NCBI GenBank assembly: GCA_973895155.1
Contig: OZ316894.1
Location: 23,498,001-23,562,000 of the forward strand
Source: Marsupella aquatica
Lineage: Eukaryota > Marchantiophyta
DNA: 64,000 nucleotides
Reading direction: 5' to 3'
Of the stretch, positions 36,961-48,281 are shown piece after piece. The notes under the pieces are model-generated. The model was given only the letters and a program-made list of their open reading frames with translations, did not search any database and was not told where the DNA came from. A program made the position numbers and the translations under genes. How positions within the stretch are numbered: the stretch's first letter is position 1; the number at the start of each line of letters is the position of its first letter.

Positions 36961-37598
36961 AGCTAATCAGTCCATGAAGACTGCTATGGTTGGGCTACAC
37001 TTTCTTGGACAACTAATGTCAAGTGAACTCTGCCCTTGTGTACGTGGATTGATGCACCATAGGCGGCAATAAAAAATGTGAATACATATGTTACCCTCAT
37101 CTCTTCACCTTTTGTGCTTGCTGGACAGCATACGATCGTTCACAGAATATCAGGCAACATTGAATGGCGGGACACAAAAGGCACAAAGAAATGAATTTCC
37201 AAGGGAGGCTCATCCGGAGTCTGGAAATAGGGTATGTGATACCTATACAAAAAACCATATTAAAAGTAAATACATAACTCAAGGAGGTTGGGCGGTGGGA
37301 GAGAAGATGATACCCATCTACATATATACGTTTTGCTTGTCCAGCCTTGATGTGGCACCCTCCTAGTAATGGAAACCAACATTCATCCCATGACCCGACA
37401 AGACATCCTCTTGATGAATGAATCCTCTGTTCTCCTGTCTCACAACCTACCTCCAAGAACAGAAAATGATGCTCCCATGGACCACAACATTGGTCTTTGT
37501 AAACCCCCATGGACCACATTTTTCAAAATTTAACTTTAATTGTAATAACTTGACGTTCATAAATTCAAATATTTTTGGTTTTGTTTTGAGAATGTGCT
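36961..37598. other. Intergenic, nothing recognised
   Basis: Only short frames without signatures. Possibly internal debris of the copia-like relic immediately upstream. Confidence 0.4.
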
Positions 37599-37616
37599 AG
37601 AGGAGCCATTTTGGTT

Positions 37617-37760
37617 TGGTGTAAAGTATTTATTATTATTTTTTTAGGAAATCTGTGAAACCCCACAGATAGGGAAGAATTAGCCACAATAGTTGAACCC
37701 AAGACCTTTTAGTCTCTATTCTATTCAAGCGAGCTACCACAAAGGCATGCCTCTCTGGGC
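37617..37760 (-). mobile_element. 144-bp tRNA-derived SINE with 18-bp TSD
   Basis: The insertion is bounded by a perfect 18-bp direct repeat, AGAGGAGCCATTTTGGTT (37599-37616 and 37761-37778). On the minus strand it starts with a tRNA-like head: GTGGTAGCTCGCTTG resembles the D-arm/A-box and GGGTTCAACTA (37700-37690) the B-box. It ends in an A/T-rich tail (TAAAAAAATAATAATAAA). These are the marks of a tRNA-derived SINE mobilised by a LINE. The perfect TSD suggests a fairly recent insertion. Confidence 0.85.
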
Positions 37761-37778
37761 AGAGGAGCCATTTTGGTT

Positions 37779-39004
37779 GAGTTATTTATCATGGAATGCG
37801 GAGGGATATAACTTATCAGGTTAATTTTCATTGTGTTAATATGAAATTTGGGCTTGTGGTTTTTTTGTATCTCCTCCTTCTCTAGTTGCCTTGCAGGTGA
37901 AAACTAAAAATTATCTTAAGACTCATATTCATCAAGTTATAAGCCCAAAATTGCCATGAACTACCAAAATGTTGTCCACAGGAGCTCTAAGTTTATCCTT
38001 GAACAAATAGATCTTGTTAGATCACAGCTGCCACTATAAAAGGGTCCCAGGCTCTAACAAACCATTGTTCATTTGTCTCGGTGAACCTAGACCTAGTACC
38101 CTACAGGCCCACTCAATTCCCATAATAGGACCCTAGTATCCTAAAACCTATTAGTTTGAGGACCCCTAGCTTGATATGTAAGAGTGTTATATTATACTAT
38201 ACTGTTTGGAGCCATGAAGATTTGCACATTGGAATAGATTGATAAGATGTCAAATTCATTGAAGACAAATAGGAGTACATTCATGGTAATACCAAGGGAA
38301 ATTATCCATGCAAAATGTTTCCCTTTGTACCTTTGTACATAACATTACATTCCATATAGTTCACGCAAAATATTATTTTTTCCATAGTATTTAAAAGGTC
38401 TTAGAGTCCCTTGGTATTCCTCTACCCAAAGTAGTTACACTGTTACTTACCTTTGCTTGTTACTCCTCTATCCATAGTAGCCAAAGTATTTCTTAAGTTA
38501 CCTTGTTACATTAATATTAAAGAAGTTGAAAAGTTTATTGGGTTTCTTATGATACCTTGGTAAATGTTAGAATAGTTGAAGAGTTTTTTCTACCTAACAT
38601 TATTTCAAAAATGTTTAAACTAAATAGAAAATTTTAACATATTACCAGAAACACTGATATATATATCACAAATCATCCAAAGATTATTTTCTTTCACCCC
38701 GGCCTATTTTACCCTTTTCTTTGTTTATTTGAAATGTTACTTTTCAGTTTTCCATTGCTTTTACAGTTACAGGGTCTAACTTTTTTTGTTTGTTCTTGCA
38801 CAAATAGTTCTTGTTTGTGACAAATCATGTTGATGTGGTTGCATGTGCATCCAGGAATTTTGGAAGGAACTTCCCATGGGGTCCATAAATACTTTTTGCT
38901 GTTTATTTTCTTGAAAATATGAACTATTTAAGATGACACTTCAAATTGGTGGAATGTACATGTTAAGCCATCGATTGTCCCTCTCAGTGAACTGATTTGA
39001 TGAC
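37779..39004. other. AT-rich intergenic DNA
   Basis: No gene signature. The first bases resemble part of the dispersed repeat seen at 19.7 and 35.5 kb. Confidence 0.5.
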
Positions 39005-39009
39005 ACTGA

Positions 39010-39353
39010 TGTTGAGCATAGACGACATTCGTAATAGCAAACCCATGAACCATCCAACGCACAATAGTCGACACAGAGAGATACGTGGTTCACCTCCACA
39101 TGAGGCTACGTCCACGGGAACACACAAGAGCTTTACTGCACTCTAGGCCGACAGGCCATACCAAGCATCCACAGCACAAGCTCTCCCTATCTCTCAACTA
39201 GCTCCGTAACAATGAGCCTAAGTTCCACTAGGGTCTGGCATCAGCCCTGGCTATATACACAACAGCACTACCGCTAACATTAGCTAAGTCCTAACCCGAG
39301 TTAGACTAACTGTGGTTAGCTCATGAGTCACAAGACTAGAGCAATATCTAACA
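39010..39353 (-). mobile_element. Solo LTR (copia-like), 5-bp TSD
   Basis: A 344-bp unit starts TGTTGAGCATAG and ends ATATCTAACA, so it has TG...CA ends with TGTT/AACA inverted termini. It is flanked by the perfect 5-bp direct repeat ACTGA (39005-39009 and 39354-39358). On the minus strand it has a TATATA promoter motif, an AGTAAAGCTC polyadenylation-like region and GTGGACGTAGCC plus GTGAACCACGT, a combination common in plant copia LTRs. No internal sequence remains, so it is a product of LTR-LTR recombination. Confidence 0.85.
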
Positions 39354-39358
39354 ACTGA

Positions 39359-40056
39359 TACTCAGAAATTGAAAGAAATATGATGTGCTCTTTTGTATAC
39401 ATAATTGCACTATTTATGAATTGAGTGTTATGGATTACCAAGAGTAATCAAGTGCATAAACTTGTGGTTTATATACTATACACCATTGTTCAAGTTAGGA
39501 AGCACCATAGTTTTAGAAACAGGAGCACCACCAAGAGAACAGTGTAGTAATGAATGTAGCTTAATACTGTTCATAGACAACGGTACATAGTAAAGAGCAT
39601 CTCCCATGGTTATTGATTTGTCTACTGAAAGGCTATGCTGTCCAAATTCAATAACAATGAGTCAAAAAGTGTGATCTGTTGACCAAAATTTATAATGTTG
39701 GACCAAAAAGTGTAATGCAATGTTGACCAAAAGCTGCTATATGGTGAATGCAACTTTCAGTATTTTGTCTTATTCAAACTTCTTTTGTTATGCATTTTTA
39801 TTTCAATGTGTTCTACCAAGGTGCATCCCTTGTATAGTTTAGATTTCCAATTTTATTCTAGCACCCCTCTAATTTTTTAAATCTTTGCTATATTTTAAGA
39901 TCATCCACCCTGTAACAAAGCTCGTTGAATTTCTAGCCTTTATTCTCATGAGTACAGAATAAATTATCTAAATAATGTGCACACCTTATGTCTTTAAGTA
40001 CTACTCATAGTTTTGTGTCCTAAATTTATGGGTTTAATTATTTTGAGTGTCATTAC
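39359..40056. other. Intergenic, nothing recognised
   Basis: AT-rich, without coding signature or clear repeat structure. Confidence 0.5.
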
Positions 40057-40057
40057 C

Positions 40058-41975
40058 GAGAGATATACTTAGTGGACCTCCAAATGTAACTTTTTCTCTT
40101 AATGGACCAAAAGTTGCACACGCCCTCCCAATGGACCTCTGGGCCCACCAGAGGTGCCATTTCGTGTGAGATGTTCTTCTAACACATTGTGCAGTTCTTA
40201 TAACGCGAGATTGTCACTGTAAAACGCAGCATGTCCTACTGTTCTTTAGTGTCCGACCGCGTCGCCGAATGCGGTCGACTACGATCGTAGTTCCGAGTGA
40301 ATCAATGTATCCCGCAATGTATACATTGACCACAATGCATACAAACATGAACCGTCATTTTTCTGGGGGGCGTTTTTGTAAAGTCGGAGGGACAAAAAAA
40401 AATTCTAAGTGTGAAATCCAAATACAGCGTGCAAAGTGTATACATGACAAATCATATCTCTGTGTTGTAATACAAAAGGTTTTGATTATTTGGGCAGGCT
40501 TTGGCAAGGGGCATCTTTGTAAAGTCGGAGGGACATCCACATTACTCATGATTATATCAATTGCCTTGTGGAAAGAGCTAACATCAGCCCCGACATCAGC
40601 CTGGCTATAGTCTTGGAGAATTTGTGATGCGTGCAAGGAATCCAAAATGTCATCCTCTTGCACAGCGACCTCTTGTGATACAGACCCCGGGATTACAAAT
40701 TCACTTTGCACCTTGCGCAATGGCCCACAAACTGTCAACTTAGTCCGACGTCTACTTGCATATGGGTCTATTGAAGGTTGGCCAGACTGGGCAGCAACAT
40801 TTCTCTTTGGAAAAAGTACTTGTGATACTTGACAATCAACTTGCAAAACATGCAAATTTTGATCCACAGGCAACTGCACAGGCAACTGTTGCACATGCTC
40901 GGCCTAGTGATAGACAACATTGGTGATAGGAGCAGAGCTCACATGCTCCTCCAACATCTCAAAGAAATTGTCGTCTACCAAGCAGCCCCAACCCTTCTTC
41001 TCCTAGATTTGAATGTGGAACACCTTAATCAGACAAACAAGGATCGATTTGGATGGGACATATGGCTCACTCTTCCCCAAAGTTGAAACACAATAGTCTT
41101 CCTTGAGCTGATTCTTCTTTTGCTGCTGGGTCATCTGCCATCTCAGCTTTGCAATAGACCTCAAACGAATCCATGATGCACCTTCTGTCTTCTTCCCATT
41201 GGTGCTGCTCAATTTTTGTGGTGTCTTTGCGAGATGAGAGATGGTGAGTTTTGAACTCAACCAAGGCAGGCACTTGTTGATCTCCCTGAATCACTCTGCA
41301 CTCACTCCAAATTGCTCGACAGGCAGTCCCGATTCATTTTGCAATCTCCCTTCACCAGCCCGACAAGCCTTTGATCCGCCTACGAGCTGCCTGGTCTCCA
41401 ATAGTCAAATCCCTAAAACAATCCTCCTCTCTCGATCACCATTCCTATCGATCGGCCGCCGCCTAAAATCCTAAACCCTTGCCAAAGAGAAGGCATACAC
41501 ACACAAATGATCGTGCCCTCATCCCTAACGATGAACTAGCAAAGCAGACGCCGCAACTTAGAATCGCGACGTGTCATTGCATGTGTAGAGTGAATACATT
41601 GACCATGTTGTATTATTCCAATTATTCTAGATTGCAGCTATTGTAGTTTTGAATTATACAATAGTCATATTGTATTCACAAAAACTAGGAAGCCATGGTG
41701 CTGTGGCGTTCGATTGCGGCCAGGGCTACGACGCTTGTGGACTGCGACGTTATCGATGGCCTACTACACATGACCAACCACTGTGTCCACATGGTACGTA
41801 GTGGACCTGAACTGTGTGGTAAGGTGTTTCAGAAGAACATGCTTGTACGGAGTGGGCCCAGAGGTCCATTGGGAGAGAATCTAAACGTTGGGGTCCACTA
41901 GGAGGGCGTGTGCAACTTTTGGTCCATTAAGAGAAAAAGTTGCATTTGGAGGTCCACTAAATATATATCTCTGAG
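40058..41975. mobile_element. DNA transposon with long TIRs (1.9 kb)
   Basis: The left end (40058-40152) and the complement of the right end (about 41838-41975) match closely: GAGAGATATA, TTAGTGGACCTCCAAATG, AACTTTTTCTCTTAATGG, ACCAAAAGTTGCACACGC, then CCAATGGACCTCTGGGCCCAC after a 30-bp indel. TIRs of about 80-110 bp are typical of Mutator-like elements, but no clear 8-10 bp target duplication was seen. The inside has two weak minus-strand frames and a GC-richer stretch, without a recognised transposase. Probably a non-autonomous element, perhaps with captured sequence. Confidence 0.75.
40355..40894 (-). CDS. Hypothetical frame inside the TIR element
   Basis: A 179-codon frame, part of which overlaps the GC-richer stretch. 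It is Gln/Val/Ser-rich with no recognised domain, signal or membrane segment. It could be a piece of a captured host gene, a second transposon protein, or chance. A second minus-strand frame (41294-41067, 75 codons, charged, with an HQWEEDRR segment) lies upstream and might be an earlier exon. I would not treat either as a proven gene. Confidence 0.2.
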   Translation of the reverse strand: MQQLPVQLPVDQNLHVLQVDCQVSQVLFPKRNVAAQSGQPSIDPYASRRRTKLTVCGPLRKVQSEFVIPGSVSQEVAVQEDDILDSLHASQILQDYSQADVGADVSSFHKAIDIIMSNVDVPPTLQRCPLPKPAQIIKTFCITTQRYDLSCIHFARCIWISHLEFFFVPPTLQKRPPEK

Positions 41976-43089
41976 GAGAAAATGGACTCCCTTGCCTTTC
42001 ATTGATTTCTTTTAGGGGGGGGGGGAGAAGGGAAACTGAGGCAGCCCAAGAGAAAGGGGGAGAGGAGGCCATGACGAAGAGGGGGGATGTCACCCTCCAC
42101 CTACTTGGGTTGTGTGAATGCATGTGCCTGCTGTGAATGCATGTGCCTTATCATTATTTTATTTATTTCACTTTCCTTTGCTCCACTTTGTCTCATCTCC
42201 TATCTTGTACTTATGGGAGGGTATGATACTAATCATCCCTTCACCCATGGGTGCATCATTATTTGGACTCCCTACATTGAACTTTATGTCTCCTAGTCCT
42301 TGTCCCCTCATAATGGTGTCCCAAGTGTAGCCATCGCAATGGCAACACATGGCACTCACATAGAGCTATGCCATATGCCCCTCTTACAGAATCTGTGTGT
42401 ATTCCAAAATACTTTATCTAGTTTGCTTTGGGTTAGGGATATTGTTTTTTGACTAATGAAAGGCTACAATAAAAGAGCTTATAAATCCGATGATCATGGA
42501 ATGTTCCCTGCAAAAGTGATTTTGACGACCCGCCAGTTTTAGCCTGATAGGGTCTTATAGTAGTAAGATTTGAGAGATAGGGAGAGTCTAGGTTATGGAT
42601 TGAGATTAGGTATGGGAGATGAACTTAAAGTATGTTCAATAATGTTCTCTTACATGTGTTCCCATGAAAGTAACCATGTTTACAGAACCTATTTAGGGGG
42701 CCTAGTTTGTAATGAAAGTTTAGTAAAAACATCTCACATAAATTTGTTTTGGCAAGGGTCCCATCAAGTATATACCTCTTGGACCTGACATTTGCATTTT
42801 GTTTAGTCTTGGGTTCCGCCAAGGTTCCAAAACGGCATGGACAGAAAGCCAAATGAATAAAGTTTCAAGGAATGATTGGGCAAGGAATGGGTTGGACCTG
42901 AATTTTTGCAAATTTTCTAGTGGATTTGGTCAACACCTAACTAAAGTGACCTCACTTTTGGCAATGTATAGTGGGTTTGGTCAACAACCAAACCCTTTCA
43001 TACCTCTAGATTGGAGCATGTCTTATTGGATGACTAAAATGATTCATAATAGCACTAGGCAAGAATAAGACTTGATGGGGCTCCTCACA
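41976..43089. other. Intergenic, purine tract and short repeats
   Basis: A long G/A-only run with 12 or so consecutive G lies near 42014-42030. A 17-bp repeat GAATGCATGTGCCT occurs twice near 42117-42148. No gene is supported. Confidence 0.5.
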
Positions 43090-43091
43090 GG

Positions 43092-43275
43092 TATTTGCTT
43101 GATAGACCCCCAAAATGAAACTTGTTACTTGATCAACCCCCTGAGGTCTATCAACGGTCCAGATCTGAGATCTAAAGGTCCATCAACGGTCCAGATTGGG
43201 GAAAAGCATGGAGGGGGAGGGGGTTGATTAAGGAAACTTTTTCAAGAAGGGGGTCTACTAAGCATATCTCTCGGC
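43092..43275. mobile_element. MITE related to the 40.06-kb TIR element
   Basis: The left end (GTATTTGCTTGATAGACCCCC ... CTTGATCAACCCCCT) and the complement of the right end (GAGAGATATGCTTAGTAGAC ... CTTAATCAACCCCCT) form diverged inverted repeats over about 55 bp. The right terminus CCGAGAGATAT(G)CTTAGT(A)GACC is nearly the same as the left terminus of the larger element at 40058. This is most simply a short non-autonomous member of the same family. Confidence 0.6.
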
Positions 43276-43737
43276 TACTCAAGGGAAAAAGAAACATTGG
43301 TCACAAGGCCCCTTATTTTTAAAGGGACTTGCTGGGGCCAGTCCCTGCAGCCAGTGCACATCTCCTCCAATCCCAGCCCCATTAATGCTCCAGAGTCAAC
43401 TAGCCTGGTACCATGTAGCTCTAGTGTCCTCTCCAGCCTATTTTGAGGTTTTCTTTCTATCCCAAAGTGGCCAAAAATTCTTCAAGGGTTAGAGGGGTTA
43501 GGTTACAAGACTTGAGGGCCTACCAAGTCGCTCTCAAAAGATGGGCCTCGTTTTTCTCTGGAGGGGCCCATCAAAACTTTTTCTCAACACTAGGTAGCAC
43601 AGACTTTGAGCTACCCACCTTGTTGTGGGTCTTCATGGTCTGATGGTCTGACTGATTGGTGTTGCGTCCAGTCCTCCTGGTGCTGTGCTCCTTTGTGCCC
43701 TCAGCTTAGGCGGCTTTTACAAAGATATACTAACAGT

Positions 43738-44230
43738 CTACTGTGGCTAAGTGCAGGCTCCCGGGAGGACACCCCAAGCCTGTACTTATCCATGTTATGC
43801 AGTATGCCATAAGTGCACGGGTGTCATTTATGCATTTATCCATGTTTGCATGTTGCACATTCCTATAAGTGCATGTGAAAATCACTCATGCACTGCTGCA
43901 AGTGGCTTGTCAGGTCATATGCTTCAGACTCCTCATACCCTGAATCCTCATATTACATGATTCCACTGGATAAGTGCATGAAACTACCATGTGTAGTTGT
44001 ACACTGCACTTATCAATAAATGCTTCTAGCATATGTGTTGCAGTAATAGAGCAAATGCATGTGCACTCTTATAGACGGAAATATGTTTATGTATCTGTCA
44101 TTTAGCGACGTAAACCTGCACTTACAAATGGTGCATTTACAAAGAAAAATGTTGTAATATTAGGGGACTACATGACCAACCTGGAGTTACCCACAGAATG
44201 CACTTATAACCTTGCACTTATTGTCTGAAC
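43738..44230 (+). repeat. TGCACTT-rich dispersed repeat, inverted copy
   Basis: Reverse-complement match to 25915-26350, including CTGGATAAGTGCATGAAAC, TACCATGTGTAGTTGTAC and CACTTATCAATAAATGCTTC (26.1 kb copy on the other strand). It lies about 1.05 kb upstream of the PCBER-like gene. No coding signal. Confidence 0.8.
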
Positions 44231-44549
44231 TACGTGATGGGGGCCCAAAAACAGCCCCCAAGATCAAAAATACTAGACTGCACTGGATTTCTATACAGTT
44301 TCCTTTGTTCTAAAGAGACCAAAACAAAATCCAAAGTATTGCATATAGGATTTGTATTCAGGCAAGATCATAATGACTAGAGGAAAGAGATGAGGGGAAC
44401 ATTCAATGATTTGTCTTTGTGTTTACCTCATTCTTTTGTTTTTATTTCACTTTGTTCAGCCTAATGTGACCAAACCCCCTTTGGTCACGGGCCTGGTACA
44501 CAATGCACTTATCCACTGAAGAGTGTGTGGTGGCCTCATGCTGCTCACT

Positions 44550-44830
44550 AATTCCTCAAATTGAACTGGACTACCCAATAATGAATCGTGACCTCTTTCA
44601 GGACCCAGTCTCCAGGAATCATATTGACTGCATGCTATGACTGCATGCCGAAGAAATCGGCCTCGAATTGAACTGGACAGCCATTGTGCCAAATAATTCA
44701 TGACCGCTTTCAGGACCCGGTCTTCAGGAATAATAGTTAAAACTATATCCTGAAAATGGCCTTAAATTGAATAATTGAATTGGTCTGCCGAATGAATCAT
44801 GACTGCTTTCAGGTCCAGTCCAGTCGTACC
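44550..44830 (+). repeat. Tandem repeat, about 110-bp unit, upstream of PCBER-like gene
   Basis: Three diverged units carry AAATTGAACTGGAC- or AAATTGAATTGGTC-type, AATGAATC(G/A)TGAC-type and CTTTCAGG(A)CCC(A/G)GTC-type blocks (from about 44556, 44661 and 44774). The array ends about 450 bp before the start codon. Confidence 0.7.
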
Positions 44831-44981
44831 CACATTCGTTGTTCCCTGGAGGTGTATGTGGAGCTCACTTTGTTGGTGCTCTGCTGAACGCTTCTTCCGG
44901 AGTCAAAGACATCGTAAGCCCACTTTTCCTTGACGACCTCTGCAGACAAAGAAGGCTGGCGGACGGATTTCTGAAGGAGTT

Positions 44982-45120
44982 GAGTGTATATATGTGGAGT
45001 ACGTTCGGTACTGCTTGTCAAGGAGATAGACGACTTCCATTGCTCCTGAAGGGATTCAGTGTGTACATATGCAGAGTACGTTCGGTGCTGCTTGTGAAGG
45101 AGCTAGACGACTCCCATTGC
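44982..45120 (+). repeat. Two-copy 76-bp duplication in the PCBER-like 5' region
   Basis: The two copies share GTGTATA/GTGTACATATG, GAGTACGTTCGGT(A/G)CTGCTTGT and AAGGAG(A/C)TAGACGACT(T/C)CCATTGCT (from about 44984 and 45060). It lies 165-300 bp before the ATG, so in the promoter or leader. Confidence 0.8.
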
Positions 45121-45285
45121 TGACTTCTTCTGTTGCTGTGGAGTAGAAATTGTGGCAGACAGTGGGAAAGTCACTTGAGTTGTGCTGATTTCGGCCGTTT
45201 TGGAGTGGAAAGTGGGACGGAAGTGACTTGAGTTGATTTGACTTGATTTAATTTTGGGGGGGAAACTAGAGAGAGACGGATTGCG

Positions 45286-48281
45286 ATGGGGAGTGCGAGT
45301 CCTGCTAGCAAGGTTCTCATAATTGGAGCAACGGGAACGGGGGGAATGCTCGGCCAGTACATTGCCAAGGCCAGTGTGGCTGCGGGGCATCCCACATTCG
45401 TCCTCGTTCGTACTCCTACGCTCTCCAATCCAGCTAAAGCTCACATCCTCGACAGCTACAGGGAGCTCGGCATTACAATTCTTGAGGTTGGTTTCATTGC
45501 TCAACTCCTCATCCAGTGTTTGCTTTGCCATCCTCTTTGCTGACCAAGGTTGAGAAGGAATTTGTTTCATAAGACTGTCTCTTGTAAGAACAAGTCAGTG
45601 GAGCGATGTCTCGTGGTTTACTTTTTGTTCAAGTGGGTCTTACGTTTCCTGACGGTCTTCTGAAGCTCTTGTAATCCACATGGATCACAAGTTGGTGTTA
45701 CCTTCCTCGTTTCGACATTCTGGAGCGACTTAATTTCATTATATCGCTTTTTGTCCTCTGGGACTGCCGGGCCTTTAAGAGAAGTCGATTGATTTAGTTA
45801 ATCTTAGAGACCGAGGATCAAAAAGCAATCGGCGGGAGAGTTCTTAGAAGAGAGGACGGGAAGGCAAAAGCTCTGGAACAGAGTGATGGAAACGGGAGTC
45901 TCAGAAAATTTAACAGTGTACCCAAATGATTGTGAAATAGAGAAGCGCAAGGTAAGCGTACATGTATTGCAAATGCTTGAATTTTGTAAGCTCAGGGAAA
46001 TCGAGCGGACCTTAGCCTCGGAGACAAGTATGTTTCTTAATTTGAAAAGGAGTTCGACAACTAGGGAGAGCGCATAGTTGTATTTCATGTGATCCATGGG
46101 CTTTGCTATTCTTATGGGACAAAGCACCAGAAGGAGGCAAGGTTCCAGTGGGAGCTAGTTTGAAGGGCAAGTGATCGAGAAAGAATGACAGTAGGCGGAT
46201 GTCTAAGTTAAGTTGGGTCTGGTGCTGGAATGGGACACCTTGGAAAGAAATCCCAGGAGAAGCGTGTTAGATATTTATTGACGCTATGAGACTTTCCATT
46301 TACATTCGGTGCTATTGCTGTGTAGGGCTCATTAGAAGACCACCAGAGCCTGGTGAATGCTCTCAAGCAAGTGGATGTTGTAATCTGTACTGTGGGTGGA
46401 ACCAGCGTTCACTCTCAATTCGCTCTGCTGCCAGCAATCAAAGAAGCCGGAACCATCAAGGTACCATTATTAAACAACTTGTTCTTTCGAGATGTTAGTG
46501 CACGTTTCTGAAGTCCACTACCCCTGTGTATCAGTGCTGTGTCCTAAGCTGTACAAACCTCTGAAAGATTTCCTCTGTACGTTGTCATTCTTACTCAGAG
46601 AATTGGGTCCCCAGGGACATCAAGATGAATTTATTCTTACACTCTGTGAAGACCGTTTAGTTTTCCTAAAGACATACTTGTAATCTTGTAAGACCCTTCG
46701 AAATGTTTGGGATATTCAACGAATCACCAGGTTCTTCTCCTCCACGATCTAGGTCGTCAAAACTGAGAACTGTTTTGGCTTCATGAACTTGAGAATCCAT
46801 TTACGACATGAGACATTCTGCTTGACGATCTGTACATTAAATAAGGACATGTCAACTCGCGAGCTTAAGCTAATTATTTACTTGCTCAGGGTTTCGTTCA
46901 CATTTCTAAGATGAAGTCCACTTTGTCTTAGCGACTCAATGACCTGTGGTGCAGCTCTAAGATAGTGTTTCCTCGTTTGATCTGCAGACTAACCGGCATA
47001 CGAGCCACGATGAGAATTGTTTTTTTTCTCACAATATCATAGATTGGACCTCAGACTGGTGTGCTAATTTGAGATATGAGAGATCTACAATGCTTCAGGT
47101 GTACAATGTAAGGTATGAACTGACAATTGTTGAGTTGTGTCACATTCGAATCTGCAGAGATTTCTCCCGTCGGAGTTTGGAATGGATGTTGACAGAGTAC
47201 CATTATTGCCACCGATTGCGGGGCACCTGGGCGTGAAATCTAAGATGCGTCGAGAAATTGTCAAGGCTGAAATTCCTTATACAATAGTTAATAATGTAGG
47301 TGCTGCAAGGTCCTTCCTTGCCTCGTTATTTCAACATGGGAGAAAGTCTCCACCCAGAGACAAAGTTGAGATCTGTGGTGACGGCGAAGGAAAAAGTAAG
47401 AGCCAGCATCTTGGATTGATGTTATTTTCACTGAGATAGCACAGGAGACGAAGAAGAACTTTATACAGTCCATTCTATTCTCATCTGTCCAATCCATGTT
47501 ATTCCTATATTTTTCCGATAAAACGTGACGAATGGTTATGAGATGGTCCGAAATGATTTACATCATTGGATTTACGGTCAGCTTTTCAGTGTTTGGTTTG
47601 AATATGATCAAACATGCTAACTTGGTTGCTTTGGTTTGTTTGCAGTTTCGGTATTGGACGAGGCTGACATTGCTGCATACACTATCATGGCCATTGATGA
47701 TCCTAGAACTTTGAACAAAACTTTGAGCATGCGGCCTGAATTAATTTCTCCAAATGCGATTGTTGCTATTTGGGAGAAAAAGCTTGGACACACACTCGAG
47801 AAGACATTTGTTACAAGGGAGGAATTGATGAAACAGATTAAAGGTAAGATTCAAAATACAATTCTAAGTTGTTCTCATGATGTCCTGCTAGACCCCTCAA
47901 CTACTCTAGCTAAAGTTTTGTAACTCTTGAGCCCGTGAGACATTCAGGAACTGGATATTGTGAACATATATCTAACAGGAGTGATAGTAGATTGGATTAA
48001 CTTGTTCTCTATATGCACGAAAATTGAACTTTGATGTAAAACTCTGACACAGCTAACATGTTTGATCATGCGTGTGCTTGTCTGCAGGATTAGCAAGCGA
48101 ACCTCTTGTTCCTGGGCCAGGAGGGGCACCACCCATGATTGCCGTCTTGTGTACTCGTATGGCTATATTCGTAGAAGCAGGATTCAGTTTGGAGGCAACT
48201 CCAAACTATGTAGAGGTCCAAGACCTTTATCCAGACTACAAGTTTGTCACCGTGGATGAGTACCTGGATCGGTTTGTATAG
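45286..48281 (+). CDS. PCBER / isoflavone-reductase-like NADPH reductase
   Basis: Five exons: 45286-45486, 46326-46460, 47158-47395, 47646-47843 and 48088-48281. The join gives exactly 966 nt and 321 aa, the usual size of the family. Exon 1 holds the Rossmann motif GATGTGG (residues 14-20) and VLVRTPTLSNPAK. Exon 2 carries VDVVICTVGG. Exon 3 has RFLPSEFGMDVD, then VKSKMRR with the catalytic Lys139, and PPRDKVEICGDGEGK. Exon 4 has DIAAYTIMAIDDPRTLNKTL and AIWEKKLGHTLEK. Exon 5 ends YPDYKFVTVDEYLDRFV. Enzymes of this group (phenylcoumaran benzylic ether, pinoresinol-lariciresinol and isoflavone reductases) reduce phenylpropanoid substrates with NADPH in the cytosol; which substrate cannot be decided from sequence. 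All introns are GT-AG and the frame is intact. Confidence 0.92.
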
